A stretch of 64,000 nucleotides of DNA, from the NCBI GenBank assembly GCA_963663245.1, contig OY760143.1, forward strand, positions 2,170,001 to 2,234,000, in the 5' to 3' direction. The translations under genes and the position numbers were made by a program. The DNA is from JAFGVL01 sp963663245 (lineage in GTDB: Bacteria > Bacteroidota > Bacteroidia > Bacteroidales > Paludibacteraceae). The notes under the pieces were generated by a model that was not told where the DNA came from, did no database searches, and was given only the letters and a program-made list of their open reading frames with translations. Positions 26,967 through 33,834 of the stretch are shown here, one piece after another. The number at the start of each line of letters is the position of its first letter. The first letter of the stretch is position 1.

Positions 26967-27551
26967 ATGGAAACTTCTGAAATTATTGCTTTGTGTGCAT
27001 TAATTGTTTCAACAACAGTTATATTTTATAATAATAAGACATTTAATGATCAAGCTTTTGAAACAAAGTTCTATAATTTTTTAAATCATTTTCTAAATCG
27101 AAATGAAAAAATAAGAATTGATTTTGATATTTGTAAAGAACAATCCTCTGGTAAACTTTTATTAGCTCATAGAACACCAAACGTTAACCCTCAAATAATT
27201 TATAATGCATTAAAAGAATATTTTATTAATCCAGGACCAAATATTTTGAAAATATTACCAAAATTTCTATCATATTTTAAAAATATCGAATTTATAATTT
27301 CTCAAATTAATAGTAGTAATAAAAAGTTGAAAAAGCATTATTCCAAAATTCTTTTGGCTAATCTTTCTGACAATGAAATTCATTTTATTTGTTATTACTA
27401 TTACATCTTTTATGATGAAATAAATAAAGACAAAAAAAACATAGTTAAAGAATCGGGAGTATTTGAAAATATTGATGTTTCCTCTTTTTATGACCATTTT
27501 GATCCTAGAGACGGTATTTTTAATGATTTAGCAAAAGCAGATTTTAATTAA
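26967..27551 (+). CDS. Cassette 1: putative phage abortive-infection protein
   Basis: 194 residues with one N-terminal membrane segment (about 5-22, IIALCALIVSTTVIFY). The rest is cytoplasmic, with FETKFYNFLNHFLNRNE and later HYSKILLANLSDNEIHFICYY. These two blocks resemble the putative AbiC-type abortive infection family (putAbiC), in which an FE-FF-LL segment and a Y-ILRAQLS-E segment recur. The match is by eye and modest. It would be a membrane-attached anti-phage protein, in keeping with cassette cargo. No own promoter is seen. Confidence 0.6.
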   Translation: METSEIIALCALIVSTTVIFYNNKTFNDQAFETKFYNFLNHFLNRNEKIRIDFDICKEQSSGKLLLAHRTPNVNPQIIYNALKEYFINPGPNILKILPKFLSYFKNIEFIISQINSSNKKLKKHYSKILLANLSDNEIHFICYYYYIFYDEINKDKKNIVKESGVFENIDVSSFYDHFDPRDGIFNDLAKADFN

Positions 27552-27561
27552 ATAAAAAACA

Positions 27562-27708
27562 GCCCCTAACAACCGCTATCGCACATATGCCACAGCCGGG
27601 CGTCCGCGTTGTGCTAAGTGCAGTTACGGCTGACACCTGCGGTGTCACATCGTCCGACATCATCCTCACGGCTGACGTCATACGATGCCATAGCGGCAAC
27701 CGTTAGCG
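27562..27708 (+). repeat. attC-like site 1
   Basis: Runs from GCCCCTAAC to GTTAGCG, 147 bases, the longest of the set and GC-rich in an AT-rich setting. CCGCTATCGCAC near the left end pairs with GATGCCATAGCGG near the right end, and the middle contains several further inverted segments (ACCTGCGGT, CGGCTGAC repeated). The right end shares ACGATGCCATA and CAACCGTTA with the other sites. Confidence 0.82.
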
Positions 27709-27733
27709 GTAATAATACAAACAGACACACATT

Positions 27734-28882
27734 ATGAAAAAACTAATTACAATTTTAATGTCTATTTTGGTTTCTTATTCTTATGCACAGGATAATTTAG
27801 CTGAAAAATTTAAAGAACTTTATAAAAAACAAAAATATGATGAGATAATAAATCACAAAGTTAAAGTTCGAAAAGCAACCGCTAAATCTTTGTATTATAT
27901 AGGAATGGCTCACTACATGAAACAAGAAGATGAGAAAGCTATGATATATATTGACAAAGCAATTGAAAAAGGGCCTATAGATCATGATATGTATTTTTAT
28001 AAAGCACAGCTACTAACTTTCTCAAAAAAATACAATGAAGCTTTACCATACTTTGACAAAGCAATTGTAATGCTACCTGATGAACCTGACTTTTATATAG
28101 GAAAAGGTCAATGTTTTAAATTTACGGGTAAAATGGACTCTACAATCTTTTACTACGAAAAGGCTATAAAATCTCCTTACCGAAATATTGACATGGTATT
28201 GATGTTAGCTGAAGTATATCAAGAGACAAATAATCTTAAAAAAGCTGTTGAAACATATAAAATAGCATTAAAGAGTATGAAAACGGGCAATAAATCTCAC
28301 CAAGCAACTTCTATAAATGTAGCATTGATTGATTATGTAATTGGAGATTTTCAAGACGCTAAAGAAACTCTCGAAGAACATCTAGGCATCTACCCCAATG
28401 ATGATATGGCTATTGAAAAAATAATACAGGTTTACTATGCTCTTAATGAATTTGAAAAAGCCAAACCATATAAAGAAAAACTTACAAAACTTCACAACAA
28501 CAATCTCACTCAAGAAAATATAAAAGGGATGTATTGTATGGACAACTTCTTTTGGGATGGAAAACGAGTTTCTGCCTATGAAGCCTTTAGAAAGCCAAAG
28601 GCAGAGGATTTACTATTTGAGAAAATTAACTTCTTTGTTGTAGATGATAATCAAATGCCAATAATGCGAGTTGTTTTTGAAACAAGTATTGGAACAAAAA
28701 TAAAAGGAGACGAATTCTATTATATATTAGCTTTAAAAAATAAAAATGGATCAAAAACTTTCTGGCAATGGAGATTTAAAGAAGATTATAATTATCTTGA
28801 AGTAAAACAAGCTGTGTTGAATATTTTAAATGAAAAAGTAAAACATGGATCTTCTACAACTTATCCTACTACAGAAGAATAA
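27734..28882 (+). CDS. Cassette 2: secreted TPR-repeat protein
   Basis: 382 residues with a cleavable signal peptide (MKKLITILMSILVSYSYAQ). Tetratricopeptide repeats span about residues 50-240: units such as AKSLYYIGMAHYMKQEDEKA, MYFYKAQLLTFSKKYNEALP and LAEVYQETNNLKKAVETY. The C-terminal 130 residues (from about KGMYCMDNFFWDGKRVSAYE) are a non-TPR domain I do not recognise. It is likely periplasmic and protein-binding. It fills the cassette with only 26 bases before its start. Confidence 0.8.
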   Translation: MKKLITILMSILVSYSYAQDNLAEKFKELYKKQKYDEIINHKVKVRKATAKSLYYIGMAHYMKQEDEKAMIYIDKAIEKGPIDHDMYFYKAQLLTFSKKYNEALPYFDKAIVMLPDEPDFYIGKGQCFKFTGKMDSTIFYYEKAIKSPYRNIDMVLMLAEVYQETNNLKKAVETYKIALKSMKTGNKSHQATSINVALIDYVIGDFQDAKETLEEHLGIYPNDDMAIEKIIQVYYALNEFEKAKPYKEKLTKLHNNNLTQENIKGMYCMDNFFWDGKRVSAYEAFRKPKAEDLLFEKINFFVVDDNQMPIMRVVFETSIGTKIKGDEFYYILALKNKNGSKTFWQWRFKEDYNYLEVKQAVLNILNEKVKHGSSTTYPTTEE

Positions 28883-28893
28883 AAAATTACTAC

Positions 28894-28991
28894 CGCTAAC
28901 AAGCGGTATCACTCATGGGGCTGCGGGCTGACTTCGTTTGACGTCGCCTTTCAGGTCGACGCCAAACGATGCCATACCCCAAACGTTATGT
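28894..28991 (+). repeat. attC-like site 2
   Basis: CGCTAAC to GTTATGT, 98 bases. AACaagcGGTATC faces GATGCCATACCccaaacGTT. Inside, TCGTTTGaCGTCG pairs with CGACGcCAAACGA around a ten-base loop, with one unpaired position on each side. That is the imperfect stem-loop expected of a folded attC bottom strand. Confidence 0.85.
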
Positions 28992-29014
28992 GAGATTATA
29001 AAAGTTGTGATAAA

Positions 29015-29046
29015 TTTGGAATTTGTACCAATTATTGGTATATTTG
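29015..29046 (+). promoter_or_regulatory. Promoter and operator of the parDE cassette
   Basis: TTTG (29015-29018), 20-base spacer, TATATTTG (29039-29046): a consensus Bacteroidota promoter inside the cassette. The perfect palindrome TACCAAT-T-ATTGGTA (29026-29040) overlaps the -7 element, the expected place for a ParD autorepression site. The cassette therefore does not depend on an integron promoter. Confidence 0.78.
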
Positions 29047-29062
29047 AAGAAAATTATTTATT

Positions 29063-29314
29063 ATGAATAGAAATACATCAATATCAATCGGGAACTATTT
29101 TGACAAATTCATTCAAGGTAGAATCTCTGAAGGACGCTACAAAAATGCTAGCGAAGTTGTTCGTGCTGGTCTTCGACTTTTGGAAGAAGAAGAAAATAAA
29201 ACAATTGCACTAAAAGCGGCAATAAATGAAGGGATTAATAGTGGAATAGCTGAAAATTTCGATCCAAAATCTCATTTAGAAAGAATCAAAAACAATAAGA
29301 AAATCAATGGCTAA
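29063..29314 (+). CDS. parD: Cassette 3: ParD-like antitoxin
   Basis: 83-residue antitoxin of the ParD/CC2985 ribbon-helix-helix family. SISIGNYFDKFIQGRISEG gives the RHH strand and first helix, NASEVVRAGLRLLEEEE the second, and the charged C-terminus would wrap the toxin. It overlaps the ParE gene by 8 bases. The dimer should bind the palindrome at 29026-29040. Confidence 0.9.
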   Translation: MNRNTSISIGNYFDKFIQGRISEGRYKNASEVVRAGLRLLEEEENKTIALKAAINEGINSGIAENFDPKSHLERIKNNKKING

Positions 29315-29609
29315 TTATAAATTAACAGTCAAAGCCGTAGATGATCTTACTGATATTTGGAGCTATACTCTTGATAGTTGGTCTGAAGAACAAGCTGATA
29401 AATATTATAATTTACTCGTTGATGCTTTTGACGATGTTGCTTCCAAACCATTTCTTGGTAAAGACTATTCTGAAATAACAGAAAAATTAAGAGGTTTAGG
29501 AATTGGAAAACATATCATATTCTATCGTGAAATTCAGGAAAATGATATTGAGATTATAAGAATTCTTCATGAACAAATGGATTTAGAGCATCGAATGAAA
29601 GAAAAATAA
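29307..29609 (+). CDS. parE: Cassette 3: ParE-like toxin
   Basis: 100-residue RelE/ParE superfamily toxin. Typical features are YKLTVKAVDDLTDIWSYTLD at the start, WSEEQADKYYNLLVDAFDDV, and GKHIIFYREIQENDIEIIRILHEQMD at the end. ParE members poison DNA gyrase, but RelE-like RNases share the fold, so the target is not certain. Translation is coupled to the antitoxin by an 8-base overlap. TA pairs are a frequent stabilising cargo of large cassette arrays. Confidence 0.9.
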   Translation: MANYKLTVKAVDDLTDIWSYTLDSWSEEQADKYYNLLVDAFDDVASKPFLGKDYSEITEKLRGLGIGKHIIFYREIQENDIEIIRILHEQMDLEHRMKEK

Positions 29610-29613
29610 CCTC

Positions 29614-29713
29614 ACATAACAAAGGCTATCGCACATCGGGCTCGGGGCACTGACCTCGTTTGACGTCGCCTTTCAGGTCGACGCCCCACGATGCCATACC
29701 CCAACCGTTGTAG
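29614..29713 (+). repeat. attC-like site 3
   Basis: ACATAAC to GTTGTAG, 100 bases. It shares CGTTTGACGTCGCC and TTTCAGGTCGACGCC with site 2, and the right end from GCCCCACGATGCC through CATACCCCAACCGTT exactly with site 4. The left half AACaaaGGCTATCGCAC pairs imperfectly with the right half. Confidence 0.85.
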
Positions 29714-29782
29714 CTCATTTTAGAAAACATTCGGCTCATTTATTTGGACTATTTGAGCTTTATTTTGTATTTTTATGAGCTT
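29711..29782. promoter_or_regulatory. GAGC-type repeats upstream of the cassette 4 Fic gene
   Basis: Four copies of one short motif: GCTCATTT at 29713 and 29734 (inverted) and TTTGAGCTT at 29752 and TATGAGCTT at 29774 (direct). They lie within 85 bases before the Fic start at 29795. The encoded protein has an N-terminal winged helix, so self-binding is plausible. Confidence 0.45.
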
Positions 29783-29794
29783 AAAGTGATATGT

Positions 29795-30835
29795 ATGATT
29801 GAAAATAGAGAATCTGATATAATTAATTTCATCAAAGAAAATGGAGAATCTTCCTCAAAAGAGATTTTTGATGGAGTCTCCTCTAATTATAGTTATGCTA
29901 CTATTAAAAGAATTCTACAGCATTTAGTTACAGATAATCTGCTAAATACAAAAGGAAAAGGAAAAGGAACTAAATATATAATCTCTTCTGCTTATACTTT
30001 AATTGAACCTATAGATATAGAAAAGTATTACGAAAAAGAGATTGATGAAAGAACCATTAAAGAAAGTTTTAATTTTCAAATAATAAAAGATGTGTTAAGT
30101 AAACACTCTATTTTCACAAACAATGAGCTTCTAAAGCTATCAGAATTTCAGAACCTTTATATCAATAACATCTCTCAACTTAGCGAAAGTGAGTATAAAA
30201 AGGAACTCGAAAGACTTGCAATTGATTTAAGCTGGAAATCTTCTCAAATTGAAGGAAATACATATTCTCTTCTTGAAACAGAAAGACTACTTAAAGATAA
30301 AGAAACGGCTTCTGGAAAAACTAAAGAAGAAGCAGCAATGCTTCTAAATCATAAAGATGCAATAGATTTCATAATAGAAAACCCTGATTACCTACACCCC
30401 CTATCGGTTTCAAAAATTGAAGATACACATAGTATACTAGTAAAAGAATTAGCCGTAGAAAGAAATCTCAGAAAAAAACGTATAGGTATATCTGGAACAA
30501 ACTATAAGCCTCTAGATAATGAGTTTCAGATATTAGAGGCACTTACAAACACATGTGAACTAATTAATAAAAAAAACAACATCTTTGAGAAAGCTTTATT
30601 GACATTAGTTCTAATCTCATACATCCAACCGTTTATGGATGGAAATAAAAGAACAGCTAGAATAGTAAGTAATGCAATACTTATGAATAATAACCACTGT
30701 CCTATCTCATTTAGAACAGTTGATTCAATAGATTATAAAAAAGCAATGTTGCTATTTTACGAACAAAATAACATTTCAAGTTTTAAAGAAATTTTTATTA
30801 ATCAATTTGAATTTGCTGTTAAAACATATTTCTAA
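29795..30835 (+). CDS. Cassette 4: Fic-family protein with N-terminal winged helix, atypical motif
   Basis: 346 residues from the ATG at 29795; a TTG start 17 codons earlier is less likely. Residues 1-65 form a winged helix (SDIINFIKENGESSSKEIFD, then ATIKRILQHLV). The Fic domain follows, with the inhibitory-helix motif SSQIEGN (S-xxx-E-G) N-terminal to it (class II Fic layout). The active-site motif reads QPFMDGNKRTAR, where the consensus is HPFxDGNGRxxR. The catalytic His is Gln, so AMP transfer by the usual mechanism is doubtful. It may act as a regulator or have changed chemistry. Confidence 0.85.
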   Translation: MIENRESDIINFIKENGESSSKEIFDGVSSNYSYATIKRILQHLVTDNLLNTKGKGKGTKYIISSAYTLIEPIDIEKYYEKEIDERTIKESFNFQIIKDVLSKHSIFTNNELLKLSEFQNLYINNISQLSESEYKKELERLAIDLSWKSSQIEGNTYSLLETERLLKDKETASGKTKEEAAMLLNHKDAIDFIIENPDYLHPLSVSKIEDTHSILVKELAVERNLRKKRIGISGTNYKPLDNEFQILEALTNTCELINKKNNIFEKALLTLVLISYIQPFMDGNKRTARIVSNAILMNNNHCPISFRTVDSIDYKKAMLLFYEQNNISSFKEIFINQFEFAVKTYF

Positions 30836-30850
30836 TAAATAAAAAACGAG

Positions 30851-30951
30851 CTTCAACAAAGGGTATCACACATAGTGGCGCGGAGCACTGACCTCGTTTG
30901 ACATCTCCCCTACGGTCGACGCCCCACGATGCCATACCCCAACCGTTACAG
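30851..30951 (+). repeat. attC-like site 4
   Basis: CTTCAAC to GTTACAG, 101 bases. AACaaaGGGTATC faces GATGCCATACCCcaaccGTT, an extended L-box pairing. The centre (GACCTCGTTTGACATC...GGTCGACGCC) has diverged from sites 2 and 3, while the right end is identical to site 3. Confidence 0.85.
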
Positions 30952-30992
30952 GGCATAATAGAAACGTACCATTTTCGTGTAATATTAGCTCA

Positions 30993-31082
30993 TATCGTAT
31001 CGTTCTTTTAGATTATTTATCGTATCAATATCAAATATTTTCGACTCATATCGTATCAAAATCAAATATTTTTCTAACTTTG
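30993..31082 (+). promoter_or_regulatory. TATCGTATC repeats and -7 element before the cassette 5 Fic gene
   Basis: TATCGTATC occurs at 30993-31001, 31018-31026 and 31049-31057. The last two are followed by matching AA(T/A)ATCAAATATTTT. The -7 match TAACTTTG (31075-31082) ends only four bases before the ATG at 31087, so the transcript would be leaderless or nearly so. The third repeat covers the -33 zone, fitting repression by the gene's own winged helix. Confidence 0.55.
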
Positions 31083-31086
31083 CTTC

Positions 31087-32127
31087 ATGGAAAATAAAGT
31101 TTATAACTTTGAAATTGAGATCAATTGGAATCTAATTGCTTTAATTAGTAAAATTGATAGGTTTGATGCTTCTTGGATATCTATAGAAAAAAAAGAAGGT
31201 CAAAGTCTCAAACAACTTAAAGGCATTGCTACTGTTAGAAGCGTTGGTGCTTCAACTCGAATTGAAGGATCAAAAATGAGCAACGAAGAAGTGGAAGTTC
31301 TTCTCCAAGATATTGATATCACAAAATTAGAAGATAGAGATTCTCAAGAAGTTGTTGGTTATTTTGACACATTGGATATTATATCAGATTCATATGATGA
31401 TATAAACATCTCGGAAAGCAGTCTTAAAAACCTACATAAGGTATTATTAAAACATAGTGAAAAAGACAATTGGCATAAAGGTGGCTATAAGCAGCACAGC
31501 AATGCTGTTGAAGCAAACTATCCAGATGGGACTAAAAGAATAATCTTTGAAACAACAGAAGCTGGATTCCCAACTGAAGATGCAATGAGAAGTTTAATTG
31601 ACTGGTATAAATCAGATAAGCAAACACACCCATTAGTTAAATGTGCTCTTTTCTGTTATGAATTTGTAAGCATTCATCCATTTCAAGACGGGAATGGTAG
31701 ACTTAGTAGATTAATGGCGACTTTGTTATTACTAAAGAATGGGTACAAATGGATACAATATGTCAGTTTTGAACACGAAATTGAAAGTAAAAAAGAAGAA
31801 TATTATAGAGTATTAAGAAATTGTCAATCTCAAAGGCCAAATGAGAACATTACTGAGTGGGTTAGTTTCTTTTTTAATGCTCTTCTAAATATTCAGAATC
31901 AGCTACTTGAGAAACTTGAAGTTAGTGGAATGGAATCAAAATTGTCTCCAAAAGAAAAATCAATTTTAACCTTTATAGGAAATCATTCAGGTTGCAAATC
32001 AGGAGAAATCGCAAAAAAATTAAATATTCCAAATCCAACCGTAAAACGATTACTTACTGACTTAACAGAAAAGAATCTTATAGAAAAACATGGAAATGGA
32101 CCTGGCACTAATTATTCAATAAAATAA
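31087..32127 (+). CDS. Cassette 5: Fic-family protein with C-terminal winged helix
   Basis: 346 residues. The catalytic motif HPFQDGNGRLSR is intact, preceded by the inhibitory motif STRIEGS (S-xxx-E-G), so this is a class II Fic enzyme, presumably an AMP transferase held in check by its own alpha-inhibitory helix. The last 65 residues are a winged helix (LSPKEKSILTFIGNHSGCKS, then IPNPTVKRLLTDLTEKNLIE). Such Fic-wHTH proteins are widespread; targets are unknown. Three upstream direct repeats could be its operator. Confidence 0.9.
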   Translation: MENKVYNFEIEINWNLIALISKIDRFDASWISIEKKEGQSLKQLKGIATVRSVGASTRIEGSKMSNEEVEVLLQDIDITKLEDRDSQEVVGYFDTLDIISDSYDDINISESSLKNLHKVLLKHSEKDNWHKGGYKQHSNAVEANYPDGTKRIIFETTEAGFPTEDAMRSLIDWYKSDKQTHPLVKCALFCYEFVSIHPFQDGNGRLSRLMATLLLLKNGYKWIQYVSFEHEIESKKEEYYRVLRNCQSQRPNENITEWVSFFFNALLNIQNQLLEKLEVSGMESKLSPKEKSILTFIGNHSGCKSGEIAKKLNIPNPTVKRLLTDLTEKNLIEKHGNGPGTNYSIK

Positions 32128-32132
32128 ATTAC

Positions 32133-32146
32133 GCCCTGTAACGGAC
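32133..32146 (+). repeat. Truncated attC-like site closing the array
   Basis: GCCCTGTAACGG has the left core expected for cassette 5 (complement of GTTACAGGGC at 30945). No hairpin, GATGCCATACC or GTT end follows; AT-rich sequence begins at once. The site has lost all but its first arm. Confidence 0.7.
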
Positions 32147-32356
32147 AATTAAATAAAAAATAGCATTTTTACTTTTACACTGTATTAATCTAGCATCTTT
32201 AACATCCCAAGAATTAAGATAGATAGTCTCTCGAAATATATTTTAAAGAAGGATAATGATCGAATTGAAATAATAAGGTTAGAGATAATTGAAAAATATT
32301 TCTTATAATTGTTTAATACAACAATTTATAACACACAGCTAACAATTATTGAACAA

Positions 32357-33685
32357 ATGAAAGCTTTGACCTTAATATTCTTAATTCTTGTTGCTGGGAG
32401 AATTTCCTATAGTCAGAATTGGACACAAATAAAGAATACTGTATCTCCAACTATTGAATTAAACTCAGAATATGATTCGATCTATCAGCAACCTTTATCA
32501 GTTTTAGGATGGGAAGATGGAATACATATTTCAGAAGATGGTCTACACCTATATTGTACATATGTACCCATAGATTTCCTCTCTTTTGTTTTAAATGGAG
32601 ATTTACCCACAAATTATTCTTTAAATTATTTAAGAGGAGCTCCTGACTACGGAATGGATCTAGTTACAAATCCAATAAGTGCTACTGAGTGGATTCATGC
32701 AGACATACTCTACTCTAATAGGATATCTCTTACCGACTCTTTTACAAACTGGCAATTGTCTGATATGGCAAGAGCAATATACAGTGAAGGAGCTCCAGCA
32801 ACACTCTATCAAGAAGCCCTCTACCCAGTTGAATTTATGCTCTTTACCAGTATAGATAATCCAACAAACAATCAAGACATTTGGATGATACAAAGCACAT
32901 TTTCAAATCCATACGGAACAGGCTCACCCTTACCTGCTCCAATAAATACTACTTATAATGAGGACAATCCACATTTGATTAGAGTGGAAGGCGATACATT
33001 GGCATTGTTTTATGATAGTGATAATTTACCCGGAGGAATGGGAGATATCGACATCTGGTACTCTACGAGCTATGATAATGGAGTAAGTTGGAATATCTCT
33101 ACAAATGTCTCTTCAGTTAACACAGCTTCTAAAGAACATCAACCTTTTCTTTTTTATGACAAAGCTAAGCATAGCTATTACCTTTATTATGCGGCAAATC
33201 ACACCGACGGAAAACTAGCAATTTTTAGAAAAGAACAACTAATAGAAAATGATTGGAATAGTTGGGGAAATACAGAACTTGTAATCAGTGCAGGCAATTC
33301 AGCAGGAATAGGAGAACCAACCTTAACGAATAATGGCGATATTTCTTTCGTAGTTGTTTATGAGGATACAGAATTAAACTCAATATATGATCGTTTCGAT
33401 GCTGATCCATGGTATCTAAGAAAAAAAGATTATACTTTGAATATTAATGACTCCTATTCCAACGAACAAAAACTTTTAATATATCCAAATCCAACTAATG
33501 GTTGGATAGCTATTGATCCAGAGCTCAATGTTGCCAGCATAAAAATATTCAATAACCAAGGAGCTTTATACTATCACGGTTTTGATAACACTATTGACAT
33601 ATCAGATTTCCCTAATGGAATTTACCATATATCCATCGTCACTATTTCCGGAATTGTTAAGCATCAATCACTGATAAAAAAATGA
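32357..33685 (+). CDS. Secreted protein with type IX secretion sorting domain
   Basis: 442 residues from the ATG at 32357, where a signal peptide begins (MKALTLIFLILVAGRISYSQ); the 16 codons upstream lack that character. The middle resembles beta-propeller exo-sialidase/TolB-like repeats with DNPHLIRVEGDTLALFYDSD and GMGDIDIWYSTSYDNGVSWN. The C-terminus (from about residue 370) is a T9SS type A sorting domain: KLLIYPNPTNGWIAID, then IYHISIVTISGIVKHQSLIK. It is expected on the cell surface or released. It lies just beyond the cassette array and has no attC of its own. Confidence 0.82.
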   Translation: MKALTLIFLILVAGRISYSQNWTQIKNTVSPTIELNSEYDSIYQQPLSVLGWEDGIHISEDGLHLYCTYVPIDFLSFVLNGDLPTNYSLNYLRGAPDYGMDLVTNPISATEWIHADILYSNRISLTDSFTNWQLSDMARAIYSEGAPATLYQEALYPVEFMLFTSIDNPTNNQDIWMIQSTFSNPYGTGSPLPAPINTTYNEDNPHLIRVEGDTLALFYDSDNLPGGMGDIDIWYSTSYDNGVSWNISTNVSSVNTASKEHQPFLFYDKAKHSYYLYYAANHTDGKLAIFRKEQLIENDWNSWGNTELVISAGNSAGIGEPTLTNNGDISFVVVYEDTELNSIYDRFDADPWYLRKKDYTLNINDSYSNEQKLLIYPNPTNGWIAIDPELNVASIKIFNNQGALYYHGFDNTIDISDFPNGIYHISIVTISGIVKHQSLIKK

Positions 33686-33834
33686 ATATCACAGACAAGA
33701 TCAATTTTAAGGTTCATTACACAAGCAACAAGAGAAAAAGGATAAAGCAGAGACTATTATTGAATAAAAAATAGACGTAAACTAAACGCGCTAAAAAAGC
33801 TTGCTCATTTTATTTAAAAAGTATTATTAGCAAA

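Larger units (their letters stand above)
26906..32142 (+). mobile_element. Integron-type cassette array (five cassettes, no integrase in window)
   Basis: Five consecutive units, each starting at a GTT and ending in a GC-rich attC-like site. Starts: GTTAGGGGC (26906), GTTAGCGGTA (27702), GTTATGTGAG (28985), GTTGTAGCTC (29707), GTTACAGGGC (30945). Each unit's own downstream site opens with the reverse complement of that start: GCCCCTAAC, TACCGCTAAC, CTCACATAAC, GAGCTTCAAC (one mismatch), GCCCTGTAAC. This is the signature of circular cassettes with an attC split at insertion. All genes run on the plus strand, as in integrons. No tyrosine recombinase (IntI) is encoded in this window. Confidence 0.88.

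Noticed and set aside
27562..30951. CRISPR array or REP-type repeats in the 27-31 kb region
   Set aside because: The repeats are about 100-150 bp, each separated by whole genes, and have unit-specific ends that match the unit start. This is unlike CRISPR (short identical repeats) and unlike simple REP elements.
26906..32142. A composite transposon around the accessory genes
   Set aside because: No transposase frame, no long terminal inverted repeats and no target-site duplications could be seen at the borders.
32197..32310. Short open stretch ending EIIRLEIIEKYFL before the T9SS cargo gene
   Set aside because: No start codon and only about 35 codons. It may be a gene remnant but is not supported enough to annotate as a gene.
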